NCBI GenBank assembly: GCA_030695605.1
Contig: JAUYQE010000070.1
Location: 1 to 24,682, forward strand
DNA length: 24,682 nt
Source: Nanobdellota archaeon
GTDB lineage: Archaea; Nanobdellota; Nanobdellia; Woesearchaeales; GW2011-AR9
Direction: 5' to 3'
The first letter of the stretch is position 1, and every line of letters begins with the position of its first letter. A program made the position numbers and the translations under genes. Positions 15,468 through 21,856 of the stretch are shown in pieces. A model generated the notes under the pieces. The model ran no database searches. It saw only the letters and a list, made by a program, of their open reading frames with translations, and had not been told where the DNA came from.

Positions 15468-16112
15468 ATGATGATAACGCCGCTGGAAATCAAAAGAGTG
15501 TTTTCTCTGCTCGAAAAAGAGCACCAGCCGACCATGCTGGAAGCTTTGAAAAGCTATACTCCATTTCAGAAAGTGGTCATGACTTTGCTGAGTTCCCGCA
15601 CCAAAGATACGACGACTATTCCCCTCGTCAAGAAATTGTTTGCTCGATATACATTACCGGCAGATTTTATTAAAGCTTCTGTCTCAGAACTCGAGAAGGC
15701 CTTGTATGGCATCGGCTTTTATCGCGTGAAAGCCCGGAACGTCAAAAAGCTCAGCAGGATAATCGTGGAGAGATATGGGGGTTCGGTTCCCGATACGTTT
15801 GAAGAGCTGACAAGCCTTCCCGGCGTTGGCAGAAAAACAGCAAACTGTGTTCTGGCATATACGTTCAACAAGCCGGCTATTGCCGTCGATACGCACGTGC
15901 ACCGCATCGCCAATCGCTTAGGCTGGGTACAAACCAAAACTCCAGAGGAGACGGAAGCAGCGCTGAAAGAGATCGTGCCGAAAATGCTCTGGAAAGATGT
16001 CAACAAGCTTCTCGTCGACCATGGGCAGCGGATTTGCGTGCCGATCATTCCGAAATGCCATCGGTGTGTGATTAGGGAATTCTGTATGTATGGAAAGACG
16101 CAGGAGCTTTGA
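15468..16112 (+). CDS. nth: Endonuclease III (DNA glycosylase/AP lyase)
   Basis: A 214-residue base-excision repair enzyme that removes oxidised pyrimidines and cuts the resulting abasic site. Full set of family features: LLSSRTKDTTT, helix-hairpin-helix LPGVGRKTANCVL with the catalytic Lys, catalytic Asp in AVDTHVHRIANRLG, and a C-terminal 4Fe-4S loop CVPIIPKCHRCVIREFC. The length matches bacterial and archaeal Nth (about 210). I chose the ATG at 15468 rather than the open frame from 15408, because the TATA box sits 28 nt upstream and the family starts near here; a second ATG follows directly. Confidence 0.94.
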   Translation: MMITPLEIKRVFSLLEKEHQPTMLEALKSYTPFQKVVMTLLSSRTKDTTTIPLVKKLFARYTLPADFIKASVSELEKALYGIGFYRVKARNVKKLSRIIVERYGGSVPDTFEELTSLPGVGRKTANCVLAYTFNKPAIAVDTHVHRIANRLGWVQTKTPEETEAALKEIVPKMLWKDVNKLLVDHGQRICVPIIPKCHRCVIREFCMYGKTQEL

Positions 16113-16146
16113 AAAAGAGTGTTCTAAAGCAGGTGTAAGAATGGCA

Positions 16147-16407
16147 CTACTTTTCAAACACACAGGTATACTCACTGCCCGCCATCGCCACTTGCCCCCC
16201 CGCCCCCAGGCAACAGTTAGAAACTTCTCGGAGTTTGTTACAGAAAGCTTCACCTTTCCTATCGCATTTCTCCTGAATGCATTTCTCATACCCGGCAAAG
16301 TTCTTGTCTTTCATGGCCAGCAGAGAAAAAACGACCATCAGCGCAACCAGGCCATAGAGAAAGAAAAGGAGTATGCGTTGGCCGATCGTTAGTTTTTCCT
16401 GTTCCAC
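16147..16407 (-). CDS. Small single-pass membrane protein with Cys-rich outer part
   Basis: An 86-residue protein with a GTG start. After a short polar N-terminus there is one membrane helix (ILLFFLYGLVALMVVFSLLA), then a tail with six cysteines (YEKCIQEKCDRKGEAFC, SNCCLG, YTCVF), probably outside the cell and disulfide-bonded. The start is chosen because the TATA box at 16430-16440 lies 29 nt upstream of the GTG; an ATG much further upstream (16515) would put the TATA box inside the gene and overlap the next gene. It is convergent with nth at 35 nt. The redox proteins nearby could serve such a Cys-rich domain, but this is speculation. The family is unknown. Confidence 0.65.
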   Translation of the reverse strand: MEQEKLTIGQRILLFFLYGLVALMVVFSLLAMKDKNFAGYEKCIQEKCDRKGEAFCNKLREVSNCCLGAGGQVAMAGSEYTCVFEK

Positions 16408-16429
16408 GAGATTTTCTCCTATACGAGGA

Positions 16430-16440
16430 CTTAATAAATA
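16430..16440 (-). promoter_or_regulatory. TATA box for the Cys-rich membrane protein
   Basis: The minus strand reads TATTTATTAAG, centred 29 nt before the GTG at 16407. It supports a leaderless GTG-initiated mRNA. Confidence 0.5.
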
Positions 16441-16457
16441 TTTCTTGTATGGGGATG

Positions 16458-16706
16458 CTATTTTTCTCTTCTTCGTACAATCGCAGCGAAACGCCAGGCA
16501 GCCGCCACCGCCCACACTCCGTTCAGCGCCAGGAACGGCCAGGCACGTAGAGAAAAAGCATAGGCACCCAGCAATACTGCTCCGAGAAAGTTCAGGGCAT
16601 TATACCCAAGATTATTCCTATTGAACTGTTTGGTAAATTCATCCAGCAGAAACCCCGCTAAGATACACGCCATGCCCAACAAGCCAATGACCAGAGCGAT
16701 TACCAT
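16458..16706 (-). CDS. Small membrane protein, CBU_0592-like
   Basis: An 82-residue protein with three hydrophobic helices: VIALVIGLLGMACILAGFLL, then YNALNFLGAVLLGAYAFSL, then WPFLALNGVWAVAAAWRF. The pattern of LNxLGAxLL in the second helix and a final LNxVWAxxAxWR matches the small CBU_0592-like membrane domain family, whose function is unknown. Its ATG overlaps the stop of the upstream coiled-coil gene by 7 nt, so the two are translationally coupled. The basic tail (RRREK) would face the cytoplasm. Confidence 0.7.
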   Translation of the reverse strand: MVIALVIGLLGMACILAGFLLDEFTKQFNRNNLGYNALNFLGAVLLGAYAFSLRAWPFLALNGVWAVAAAWRFAAIVRRREK

Positions 16707-17305
16707 TGCAGTTCCGGACGCGTAGTTTTATTCGCAGATTTCATGAACAGAACAAACTGATTGCCGAGCGCCGTGCAGAGCTTTTCTTTTTTTGACAAAT
16801 GCTGCTTGAGCAACGACAACTCCCGGCGATGGGGCAAGTCAAGGAAGTGCAAGCGCTCTTCCAGAGGAAGATGGCGGGAGAGAAGCGCATGTATTTTCGC
16901 ATAGGAAGCTGCTACCGTGCGGAAATCCTTTTTTGCAGCCCGTATGTCCTGAATGGTTTTTCTGAGAGAAAAATAATCATCAGTTGCCAGCTGCTGTGCC
17001 ACCTGAGAGATCCGTTCCCGGTCTTGGCGAAGGGCTGCAAGTTTTAATTCGATCAGGTGCCGGGCATGCATGCGCAGCCGTTCCCGAATGGCGTCCGCTT
17101 GGTGCAGCTGCTTGAGGGCAGTTTGTGCTTGTGCCAGCTCTTTCCTGGCTTGATTTTCCTGTTCAACGGGAAGCACATACAGCAGCGCGGGATGCCTTTG
17201 CGTGCCTTTGCGCAGCGGCAGCAGCCAGGAACGCTGAAAATTCTGCACCAGAGGAACAAGAGCATCTAAAACGTCAACCTCTTTTTTCAAAGAACGAAGC
17301 TCCAT
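16700..17305 (-). CDS. Unknown coiled-coil protein
   Basis: A 201-residue, strongly helical protein rich in Leu, Gln, Arg and Lys with long heptad-like stretches (ARKELAQAQTALKQLHQADA, RRELSLLKQHLSKKEKLC). There is no membrane segment or enzyme motif. It may be a structural or DNA-associated helical protein; no family is recognised. A TATA box (17327-17336) lies 26 nt before the ATG, supporting a leaderless start. It is first in a two-gene unit with the CBU_0592-like membrane protein. Confidence 0.65.
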   Translation of the reverse strand: MELRSLKKEVDVLDALVPLVQNFQRSWLLPLRKGTQRHPALLYVLPVEQENQARKELAQAQTALKQLHQADAIRERLRMHARHLIELKLAALRQDRERISQVAQQLATDDYFSLRKTIQDIRAAKKDFRTVAASYAKIHALLSRHLPLEERLHFLDLPHRRELSLLKQHLSKKEKLCTALGNQFVLFMKSANKTTRPELQW

Positions 17306-17326
17306 CCCTAAAGAAAGGCTGTTTTG

Positions 17327-17336
17327 TTATATAAAC
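17327..17336 (-). promoter_or_regulatory. TATA box for the coiled-coil gene
   Basis: The minus strand reads GTTTATATAA, centred 26 nt before the ATG at 17305. Confidence 0.6.
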
Positions 17337-17410
17337 ATTCTTTTCTGCACGCTGAAAAAAGAGCACTTTTGCCAAAAATCGTGGTTTTTCACCCCATAAA
17401 AAACAAAACG

Positions 17411-17420
17411 CTTTTAAATG
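17411..17420 (+). promoter_or_regulatory. TATA-like box for the membrane protein at 17458
   Basis: CTTTTAAATG lies about 43 nt before the ATG. Unlike most genes here, the expected leader (about 15-18 nt) carries a clear Shine-Dalgarno site, GAGGTG at 17445-17450. Confidence 0.5.
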
Positions 17421-17457
17421 CAGAAATTTTCCTATCCCCTAAAAGAGGTGATAATTT

Positions 17458-17817
17458 ATGGCAAAGCTAAGAGGAAAAGCCGCTAATCTCATCGGGAGCT
17501 GGTCGTTTCTGATTGGATTAATTTTAGCGGTACTTCTGGGAGTAGGGTTTACCGGTAGTTACGCGGGAACGATGGTCTGGCTGGTATTTTTGCTCGGCGT
17601 CGTTGTCGGGTTGCTGAACATAACGGTAACCGAATCATCAGCGTTCCTGACCAGTGGAACGGTGTTAGTGCTGGTGTCATTCTTAGGCGCGCAGGAAGGC
17701 GTCTTTGATGGCGTCGCACCCCTACTGGCAAACGTGCTGCGGTCGATTCTGACCCTGTTCGTGCCGGCAACCATTATTGTAGCGTTGCGGGCAGTGTTTG
17801 GCTTGGCTCGGCGCTAA
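17458..17817 (+). CDS. Small hydrophobic membrane protein
   Basis: A 119-residue protein with about four hydrophobic segments: SWSFLIGLILAVLLGVGF, TMVWLVFLLGVVVGLLNI, SGTVLVLVSFLGA and a last helix ending TIIVALRAVFGLARR. It starts with a short basic segment (MAKLRGKAANL). The pattern GLLNITVTESSAFL between helices 2 and 3 is often seen in small archaeal membrane proteins of unknown function. The start is set by GAGGTG 7 nt upstream of the ATG. It is followed by a long T-rich tract that is probably its terminator. Confidence 0.7.
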   Translation: MAKLRGKAANLIGSWSFLIGLILAVLLGVGFTGSYAGTMVWLVFLLGVVVGLLNITVTESSAFLTSGTVLVLVSFLGAQEGVFDGVAPLLANVLRSILTLFVPATIIVALRAVFGLARR

Positions 17818-17825
17818 GCGAAACA

Positions 17826-17848
17826 TTTTTTTTCTTTTTTTTCTTTTT
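17826..17848 (+). terminator. T-rich terminator
   Basis: Three runs of T (8, 8-9 and 5) separated by single C residues directly follow the stop codon of the membrane protein. Archaeal RNA polymerase terminates at such T tracts without needing a hairpin. This insulates the gene from tRNA-Gly. Confidence 0.65.
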
Positions 17849-17864
17849 CACATTTCTTTCAAAA

Positions 17865-17875
17865 GATTTTTAAGT
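17865..17875 (+). promoter_or_regulatory. TATA box for tRNA-Gly
   Basis: GATTTTTAAGT is centred about 30 nt before the first base of the tRNA. Confidence 0.5.
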
Positions 17876-17936
17876 GATTCTCATATTGCAGTCTCCAATG
17901 CGGCAGTGGTGTAGTGGCTATCATACTGCCTTGCCA

Positions 17937-17951
17937 AGGGCAAGCGCAATG
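17937..17951 (+). other. tRNA-Gly intron 1 (37/38)
   Basis: A 15-nt intron at the canonical position. The central 4-bp helix (TTGC/GCAA) is perfect, but the inner helix is almost absent because the intron is so short. Confidence 0.65.
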
Positions 17952-17972
17952 AGGCTGTGACCCGGGTTCGAA

Positions 17973-18061
17973 AGGCCCAAGTACGCTGGGCGAACGTTGT
18001 CAAGTGGTGTTGCACTCCGTTCAACACCACGAGCAGCTTTACAGCGTATGGCGATTGAAAG
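17973..18061 (+). other. tRNA-Gly intron 2 (T-loop 59/60)
   Basis: An 89-nt intron between A59 and T60. Internal pairing is strong: TACGCTG with CAGCGTA (7 bp) and a 9-bp hairpin GTGGTGTTG/CAACACCAC (18004-18030). The hairpin is preceded by TCAA and matches hairpins in the tRNA-Ile and tRNA-Glu introns. Confidence 0.75.
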
Positions 18062-18104
18062 TCCCGGCTGCCGCAGTTTAATGAAAAGATGAAGAGGTGG
18101 AACA

Positions 18105-18725
18105 ATCAAAACAATTCTTTTCGTGGCGCTGATCAGTACTTTTCTATTTGTAGCCGCGTGTGAAGAGATAGCAACCCTCCAACAAGAGAAAAGTGTGCAG
18201 AAGCTCAGCCTACCTATACCAGAATCTTCTCCAGAGGCTGCCCCAGCACCAACAACCGCAGAAGACGAAAGAACCGCCATAGAAACAGAAACCGAAGAGA
18301 AAGAACAGGCTTGTGTACGGACAGAAGATTGTTCTGAAAAGCTGGAGTGCATTGATGGTTCCTGTCAAACGCTCGCCTCTCTGTATGAGATCGATTATGA
18401 AAACAATTGTCCCGCAACGTGCACCCTGCAGAGTGTCCAGCTCAGAACCAGTGATGGGGAGGATTATTCTCTCCGCCGAGGGCAGGGCAGCTATACGGCA
18501 GCTGGTGCGTTAGCGTGGGAAGTTATGGGCACGCCAGTGTATTGCTCAGGAGAAACGCCCCTCGTGCCGATAAAGTTTATCAAGAAAACGACGGGAACAG
18601 TTATTGAAGCGGAGATTGTAACGTTGCACAAAGGAGAAACAACGCGGATTATAACGCATCCGCTTATTCCACGAGTACAGTTTACGATAACGGTGAAGGA
18701 TGTGGAAGAGGAATGTACGGGATAA
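18105..18725 (+). CDS. Lipoprotein with apparent non-ATG (ATC) start
   Basis: A protein of about 206 residues. Read from ATC at 18105 it begins (M)KTILFVALISTFLFVAAC, an ideal lipoprotein signal with lipobox VAAC. A perfect Shine-Dalgarno site (GAGGTGG, 18094-18100) stands about 5 nt upstream of this ATC, and no ATG exists in the frame near it. The first GTG (18123) would remove the basic residue and half the signal. After the lipidated Cys come a Pro/Ala/Glu/Thr-rich linker, a small Cys-rich module (CVRTEDCSEKLECIDGSC) and a beta-rich C-terminal domain with two further cysteine pairs. It is anchored outside the membrane; the binding role is unknown. It starts 29 nt after tRNA-Gly and may be co-transcribed with it. 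Confidence 0.7.
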   Translation: MKTILFVALISTFLFVAACEEIATLQQEKSVQKLSLPIPESSPEAAPAPTTAEDERTAIETETEEKEQACVRTEDCSEKLECIDGSCQTLASLYEIDYENNCPATCTLQSVQLRTSDGEDYSLRRGQGSYTAAGALAWEVMGTPVYCSGETPLVPIKFIKKTTGTVIEAEIVTLHKGETTRIITHPLIPRVQFTITVKDVEEECTG

Positions 18726-18760
18726 GAAAATAATGGCCTCAAACTAAAAAGCAGAAAAGA

Positions 18761-18770
18761 GTTTTTAAAT
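18761..18770 (+). promoter_or_regulatory. TATA box for the metallophosphoesterase gene
   Basis: GTTTTTAAAT is centred 28 nt before the ATG at 18794, predicting a leaderless mRNA. Confidence 0.6.
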
Positions 18771-18793
18771 AGCCGCAGCCCTTTTTCTGAAAG

Positions 18794-19750
18794 ATGAACA
18801 AAATCCTCAAATATCTTTCTCTTCCCATTCTCGTCGGCCTGGCTGCCCTCAGCATACGAAATCTGGTGACTGATGAACAACCAGCCCGCACCGAAGCTAC
18901 CGCTTTAGAAGCCTGGGTCCAGCAGCACCAGAACGACTTTCAGGAAGACGGCGTTATTCAATTTGGTGTCATCAGCGATATCGAAGGGCAGGTTGATGGT
19001 GCAGCAATCGCAGCAGAGGCTTTGACAAATGCAGACAGAAATGATGGACATCTTCTCGATGCCATCATCGTTGCCGGCGACGTGTATGAAAACGAAGCTA
19101 TCCGGCGGAATCCAATCTATCCCAACTCGAGAGATAACGTTCAGGAAATGGTAGCGGGGCTGCAGCCGTTTGCCGAGCTGGGCGTGCCGGTGTTCGTCAT
19201 CCGGGGAAACCATGAAGAGGAGCGTGTGTATCGGGAAGGGCTCCGCCAACTGCAACGCATTAATCCACAGACTTTTGACATCAGCTCGGCAACTCTCGAC
19301 TTTTCCGGCGTGAATGTCGTCGGCAGGGATGGCTATCACGATCCGCGTTTTCTGGCAGAGACCGGGAGATTGCTGACGGAAGAAGACTATGAAACCGCTT
19401 TACGCCACCTCCAGTCCCTCCAAGAACAAAACGAGCCCATTTTCTTCATCACGCACGGGCCGCCGAGAGCCACGACGGCGATTGATTATGTTCCCGGCTT
19501 CGGCCACGTGGGCGATCAGAATCTGACACGCATATTGAACGACCGCACGCTAAGGAATATTGTGCACCTGCACGGCCATATTCATGAGGGCGGCGGAAAT
19601 GAAGAGCAATTCCCCACAGGAACTTCTATAAATGTTGCATCCATTACCCCGTATCAGAACCCGAACTGGCCGAGAGTTTTTCTGTGTACGGTGCAAGAAG
19701 AAAGAGAATCAGAAGTGCGATGCCAGCAACTGGCCACAGAAGAAGAGTAG
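18794..19750 (+). CDS. Membrane-anchored metallophosphoesterase
   Basis: A 318-residue calcineurin-like phosphoesterase. An N-terminal hydrophobic helix (LSLPILVGLAALSI) probably anchors it with the enzyme outside. Metal-site motifs appear in order: SDIEG (Asp62 and Glu64), VAGDVYEN (Asp96), RGNHEE (Asn139, His140), THGPP (His221) and HLHGHIHE (His262, His264). In the family the first motif is DxH; here the second ligand is Glu instead of His, which may change metal preference. The remaining ligands are intact, so activity is likely; the substrate (phosphoester, nucleotide or lipid) is unknown. The TATA box 28 nt before the ATG supports this start. Confidence 0.87.
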   Translation: MNKILKYLSLPILVGLAALSIRNLVTDEQPARTEATALEAWVQQHQNDFQEDGVIQFGVISDIEGQVDGAAIAAEALTNADRNDGHLLDAIIVAGDVYENEAIRRNPIYPNSRDNVQEMVAGLQPFAELGVPVFVIRGNHEEERVYREGLRQLQRINPQTFDISSATLDFSGVNVVGRDGYHDPRFLAETGRLLTEEDYETALRHLQSLQEQNEPIFFITHGPPRATTAIDYVPGFGHVGDQNLTRILNDRTLRNIVHLHGHIHEGGGNEEQFPTGTSINVASITPYQNPNWPRVFLCTVQEERESEVRCQQLATEEE

Positions 19751-19765
19751 AAGAGCGTCACTATC

Positions 19766-20119
19766 ATGCCTTCCCTAACCCTCCTCATCCTCCGCTCGCA
19801 CGATATTGAGACCCTTCGAGAGTTCTACACGTCCTTTCTCGACACGCCGTTCGAAGAGCATACTGACCATGGCCCGCGGCATTATGGGGCGCAGGTAGGA
19901 GAAGTGTACCTGGAGCTCTATCCCACGAAGCAGGAGCAAAGACCGTTAGATGGCATCGGCTTTAGCGTAAGCAATTTGGAAGCTGCGCTTGCCAACATCG
20001 ACCAAAAGTACATCCGCCATCGGGGGGAAGATACACCGTTTGGTAAACAGGCGACGCTTACGGATCCGGATGGACGATTCTTGTACATCAAAGAAACAAG
20101 CCAAGAACCAGAAAAATAA
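19766..20119 (+). CDS. VOC/glyoxalase-like protein
   Basis: A 117-residue single-domain member of the vicinal oxygen chelate fold. It opens with LTLLILRSHDIETLREFYTSFLDTPF, typical of the first beta-alpha unit, and closes with LTDPDGRFLYIKE, the hallmark last strands (DPDGxxxxI). A likely metal ligand pair is Glu in YLELYP and Glu in YIKE; His11 is a further candidate. Such proteins include glyoxalases, dioxygenases and antibiotic-binding proteins, and the substrate cannot be read here. It ends 2 nt before the 3' end of the convergent tRNA-Ile gene. Confidence 0.82.
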   Translation: MPSLTLLILRSHDIETLREFYTSFLDTPFEEHTDHGPRHYGAQVGEVYLELYPTKQEQRPLDGIGFSVSNLEAALANIDQKYIRHRGEDTPFGKQATLTDPDGRFLYIKETSQEPEK

Positions 20120-20134
20120 CTGGCCCTGCCGAGA

Positions 20135-20223
20135 ATTTCTCCCGGCAATCTCCGCATACAGCACTTTTGTGGGGTCTCCGAAGGAACACCCCACTTGAGT
20201 CTACTTGCTTAGATTGCTGGCGC
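20135..20223 (-). other. tRNA-Ile intron 3 (T-loop 59/60)
   Basis: An 89-nt intron, the same length and position as intron 2 of tRNA-Gly. It contains GCAATCT/AGATTGC (7 bp) and the hairpin GTGGGGT/ACCCCAC (20169-20194) closed by a UUCG-type loop and preceded by TCAA. Confidence 0.72.
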
Positions 20224-20245
20224 TTTGAACTCGGGACTTCCGGCT

Positions 20246-20286
20246 AGCTTCGCGCAACTGGCGTTTACCGTGCACGCCAGCGGCCA
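20246..20286 (-). other. tRNA-Ile intron 2 (37/38)
   Basis: A 41-nt intron at the canonical site. A 7-bp hairpin CTGGCGT/ACGCCAG fills it. The central helix is relaxed: CTT/AAG with an A-G mismatch. Confidence 0.65.
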
Positions 20287-20304
20287 TATAAGACCGGCGC
20301 TCTA

Positions 20305-20336
20305 TTGCCTTCCTTGCCAGGAATACTCGCAAAAGT
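20305..20336 (-). other. tRNA-Ile intron 1 (D-loop)
   Basis: A 32-nt intron. Exon GCCT pairs with intron AGGC (4 bp, perfect), with bulges GG^A and AA^T, and TTTTGC/GCAAGG forms the inner helix. Confidence 0.7.
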
Positions 20337-20376
20337 CCAGGCTAAGCTACAGGGCCAAGAACCAAAGAAAGGTTCG

Positions 20377-20387
20377 CCTTTAAAAGG
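20377..20387 (-). promoter_or_regulatory. TATA box for tRNA-Ile
   Basis: The minus strand reads CCTTTTAAAGG, centred about 26 nt before the first base of the tRNA. Confidence 0.55.
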
Positions 20388-20419
20388 TTTTCTTACGCAG
20401 AAAAGCACTTCCGGGGGGC

Positions 20420-20525
20420 AAGTATTTATAAATAAACCCAAAATTTAATAAACTTCACTTATTAATGACAACAAAGATATATAAACCTCAAGGCCGGATG
20501 AAGCTGTTTATAAAAAATATTTAAA
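20420..20525 (+). promoter_or_regulatory. AT-rich control region with stacked TATA-like boxes
   Basis: Between tRNA-Ile and the NAD(P)HX dehydratase gene there are several TATA-like sequences on the plus strand: TATTTATAAATAAAC (from about 20421), GATATATAAACC (from about 20475) and GTTTATAAAAAATATTTAAAC (from about 20506). The last is best placed to drive the dehydratase with a leader of about 28 nt containing AGAAGGA. No ORF or RNA gene is visible here. Confidence 0.4.
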
Positions 20526-20565
20526 CAAAAAGGCCGAAAATTAACCAAAGAGAGAAGGAAAGAGC

Positions 20566-21444
20566 ATGAATCTCCAACAAGTCAAAAAAATCATGGAACG
20601 GAAGAAGACCACGCACAAAGGAGAGAGCGGCAGAGTGCTTATCATTGGAGGTTCTGAGGAGTACGTCGGAGCGATCGTCTTGGCGGGCTTGGCAGCGCTG
20701 CGGGCCGGCTGTGATGTGGTAACCGTTGCCGCACCGGAAAAAGTCGCCTGGGCAGTCCATCGCTATGCTCCCGACCTCATAACCCATAAGATTAAAGGGA
20801 AAACCTTCAGCATCAAGAATGCCAAAGAGATGGTCAAGTTTGCAGAACGGTTTGACGCCGTGCTGCTGGGCAATGGCATTACCAAAAAAGCGGACACGTT
20901 CTGCCAATATTTCATCAAAAAATCCCCCAAGATCAAAGTCATCGATGCTGATCCGCTTAAGTCTATAACGCTTAAAGATTTCAGCAATGCACTAATAACA
21001 CCGCATGCGACGGAAATGGAGATGCTTCTGGTCCATAGTGGCAAGGAATTCTTGCTGCCCAAGCTCAAACAGTCCAACATTCGGGAAAAAGCAGAAATTC
21101 TGCAAGGAAATTTACGCTATTTCCTGCAGAATAACAATGTACTCCTGCTCAAAGGGCCGACGGACATCATTTTGTCGCAAAACAAGATTGCATATAACCG
21201 GACGGGAAACCCCGGCATGGCGAAGGCTGGCACCGGTGACATCTTGGCGGGCTTATGCGTCGGCTTCCTGGCAAAAACGCAAGACCTCTTTAAGAGTGCC
21301 ATTGCCGCATCGTACGTGAACGGCTTCATAGGCGATCTGCTGCTGAAAAAGAGGGGCGGCTATGCGTTCATTGCTTCGGACCTTGTAGAAGATCTCGCAA
21401 AAATTAATCAGATTACCACGAAGGAAAAGCGGCGGAAGAGATAA
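20566..21444 (+). CDS. nnrD: ADP/ATP-dependent NAD(P)H-hydrate dehydratase
   Basis: A 292-residue metabolite-repair enzyme that converts damaged NADHX/NADPHX back to NAD(P)H using ADP or ATP. It matches the C-terminal (CARKD/YjeF-C) domain of the bacterial Nnr protein. Features are HKGESGRVLIIGGSEEYVGA (17-36), the ribokinase-like fold core, TPHATEMEML (145-154), LLKGPTDII (194-202) and the ATP-site signature GNPGMAKAGTGDILAG (214-229), with Asp225 as the likely catalytic base. The epimerase domain (NnrE), often fused in front, is absent. The ATG is preceded by AGAAGGA. The start coincides with the family's N-terminal helix. Confidence 0.92.
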   Translation: MNLQQVKKIMERKKTTHKGESGRVLIIGGSEEYVGAIVLAGLAALRAGCDVVTVAAPEKVAWAVHRYAPDLITHKIKGKTFSIKNAKEMVKFAERFDAVLLGNGITKKADTFCQYFIKKSPKIKVIDADPLKSITLKDFSNALITPHATEMEMLLVHSGKEFLLPKLKQSNIREKAEILQGNLRYFLQNNNVLLLKGPTDIILSQNKIAYNRTGNPGMAKAGTGDILAGLCVGFLAKTQDLFKSAIAASYVNGFIGDLLLKKRGGYAFIASDLVEDLAKINQITTKEKRRKR

Positions 21445-21533
21445 ATCCTCTTCCTAATAGTTCTTCACGCTCTTGGTTTCAAAATCGTAAAGCATAAATA
21501 AGCCAAAGCTTTTCCTTGCTCCTATCAGTGCTC

Positions 21534-21830
21534 ATGGCCTTCCTTTACCCCCTCTACCAGCAGCCCGCCACGGTACTTTTCGGGCTTCTTCTGGTAACGC
21601 TCTGGACGCTGCTCTGGAATGGCTGGGGGTTGTGGACGGCAGCACAGCAAAAACAGAAAGGCTGGTTTATCGCCATTCTTTTACTGAATACCTTAGGGCT
21701 CTTGCCCATTATCTATCTTATCTGGTTTAGAAAAAGGACTCGAACAACTGAAGCTACCTGGGTTCGCGTCACGGGATCAGAGAAGAATTCGCTGAAAAAG
21801 TCTCCGAAGAGAAAGAAAGCTGCAGAATAA
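21534..21830 (+). CDS. Small membrane protein, DUF5652-like
   Basis: About 98 residues with two hydrophobic helices: a first around TVLFGLLLVTLWTLLWNGW and a second WFIAILLLNTLGLLPIIYLIWF, separated by a polar AAQQKQKG loop. The WxLWTAA...KGWFxxxLLLNTLGLLPIIYLI pattern is characteristic of DUF5652, a common small protein in archaea and candidate-phyla bacteria with unknown function. The tail is strongly basic (SEKNSLKKSPKRKKAAE) and cytoplasmic. Starts GTG 21528 and TTG 21516 are possible; the TATA-like CATAAATAA (about 21493) would allow a leaderless GTG start as well. Confidence 0.7.
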   Translation: MAFLYPLYQQPATVLFGLLLVTLWTLLWNGWGLWTAAQQKQKGWFIAILLLNTLGLLPIIYLIWFRKRTRTTEATWVRVTGSEKNSLKKSPKRKKAAE

Positions 21831-21856
21831 GAGAAAGAAAACAGGAAGGAAACTCG

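Larger units (their letters stand above)
17900..18075 (+). tRNA. tRNA-Gly(GCC) with two introns
   Basis: The acceptor stem GCGGCAG (17900-17906) pairs fully with CTGCCGC (18068-18074), with A73 at 18075 and no encoded CCA. The D-arm is GTG-TAGTGGCTAT-CAT. The anticodon loop TTGCCAA has GCC at 17933-17935. Two insertions interrupt it. Intron 1 (17937-17951, 15 nt) lies at 37/38; TTGC (32-35) pairs with intron GCAA and leaves 3-nt bulges CA^A and TG^A. Intron 2 (17973-18061, 89 nt) lies in the T-loop at 59/60; TTCG pairs with TGAA, with bulges AA^A and AG^T. The spliced T-arm is CCGGG-TTCGAAT-CCCGG. The anticodon stem CTGCC/GGCTG has a U-U mismatch at 28-42. The splice sites are inferred from BHB pairing. 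Confidence 0.85.
20121..20356 (-). tRNA. tRNA-Ile(UAU) with three introns
   Basis: On the minus strand the acceptor GGCCCTG (20356-20350) pairs with CAGGGCC (20128-20122), and A73 is at 20121 with no CCA. The spliced tRNA has D-stem GCTT/GAGC, anticodon stem CCGGT/GCCGG, loop CTTATAA with anticodon TAT (20290-20288), variable AAGTC and T-arm CCGAG-TTCAAAT-CTCGG, about 74-75 nt in all. Three insertions interrupt it: D-loop (20305-20336, 32 nt; central helix GCCT/AGGC), 37/38 (20246-20286, 41 nt; CTT/AAG plus one mismatch) and T-loop 59/60 (20135-20223, 89 nt; TTC/GAA). Anticodon UAU reads AUA directly; most archaea use a CAU tRNA modified with agmatidine. The D-loop splice position is uncertain by one base. 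Confidence 0.8.

Noticed and set aside
18004..18030. 9-bp hairpin after tRNA-Gly 5' exons as a transcription terminator
   Set aside because: It lies inside the T-loop intron, is not followed by a T run, and has counterparts in two other tRNA introns.
17881..18352. Antisense open frames over tRNA-Gly and the lipoprotein start
   Set aside because: They read through a structured tRNA gene with introns and lack any promoter or ribosome-binding signal.
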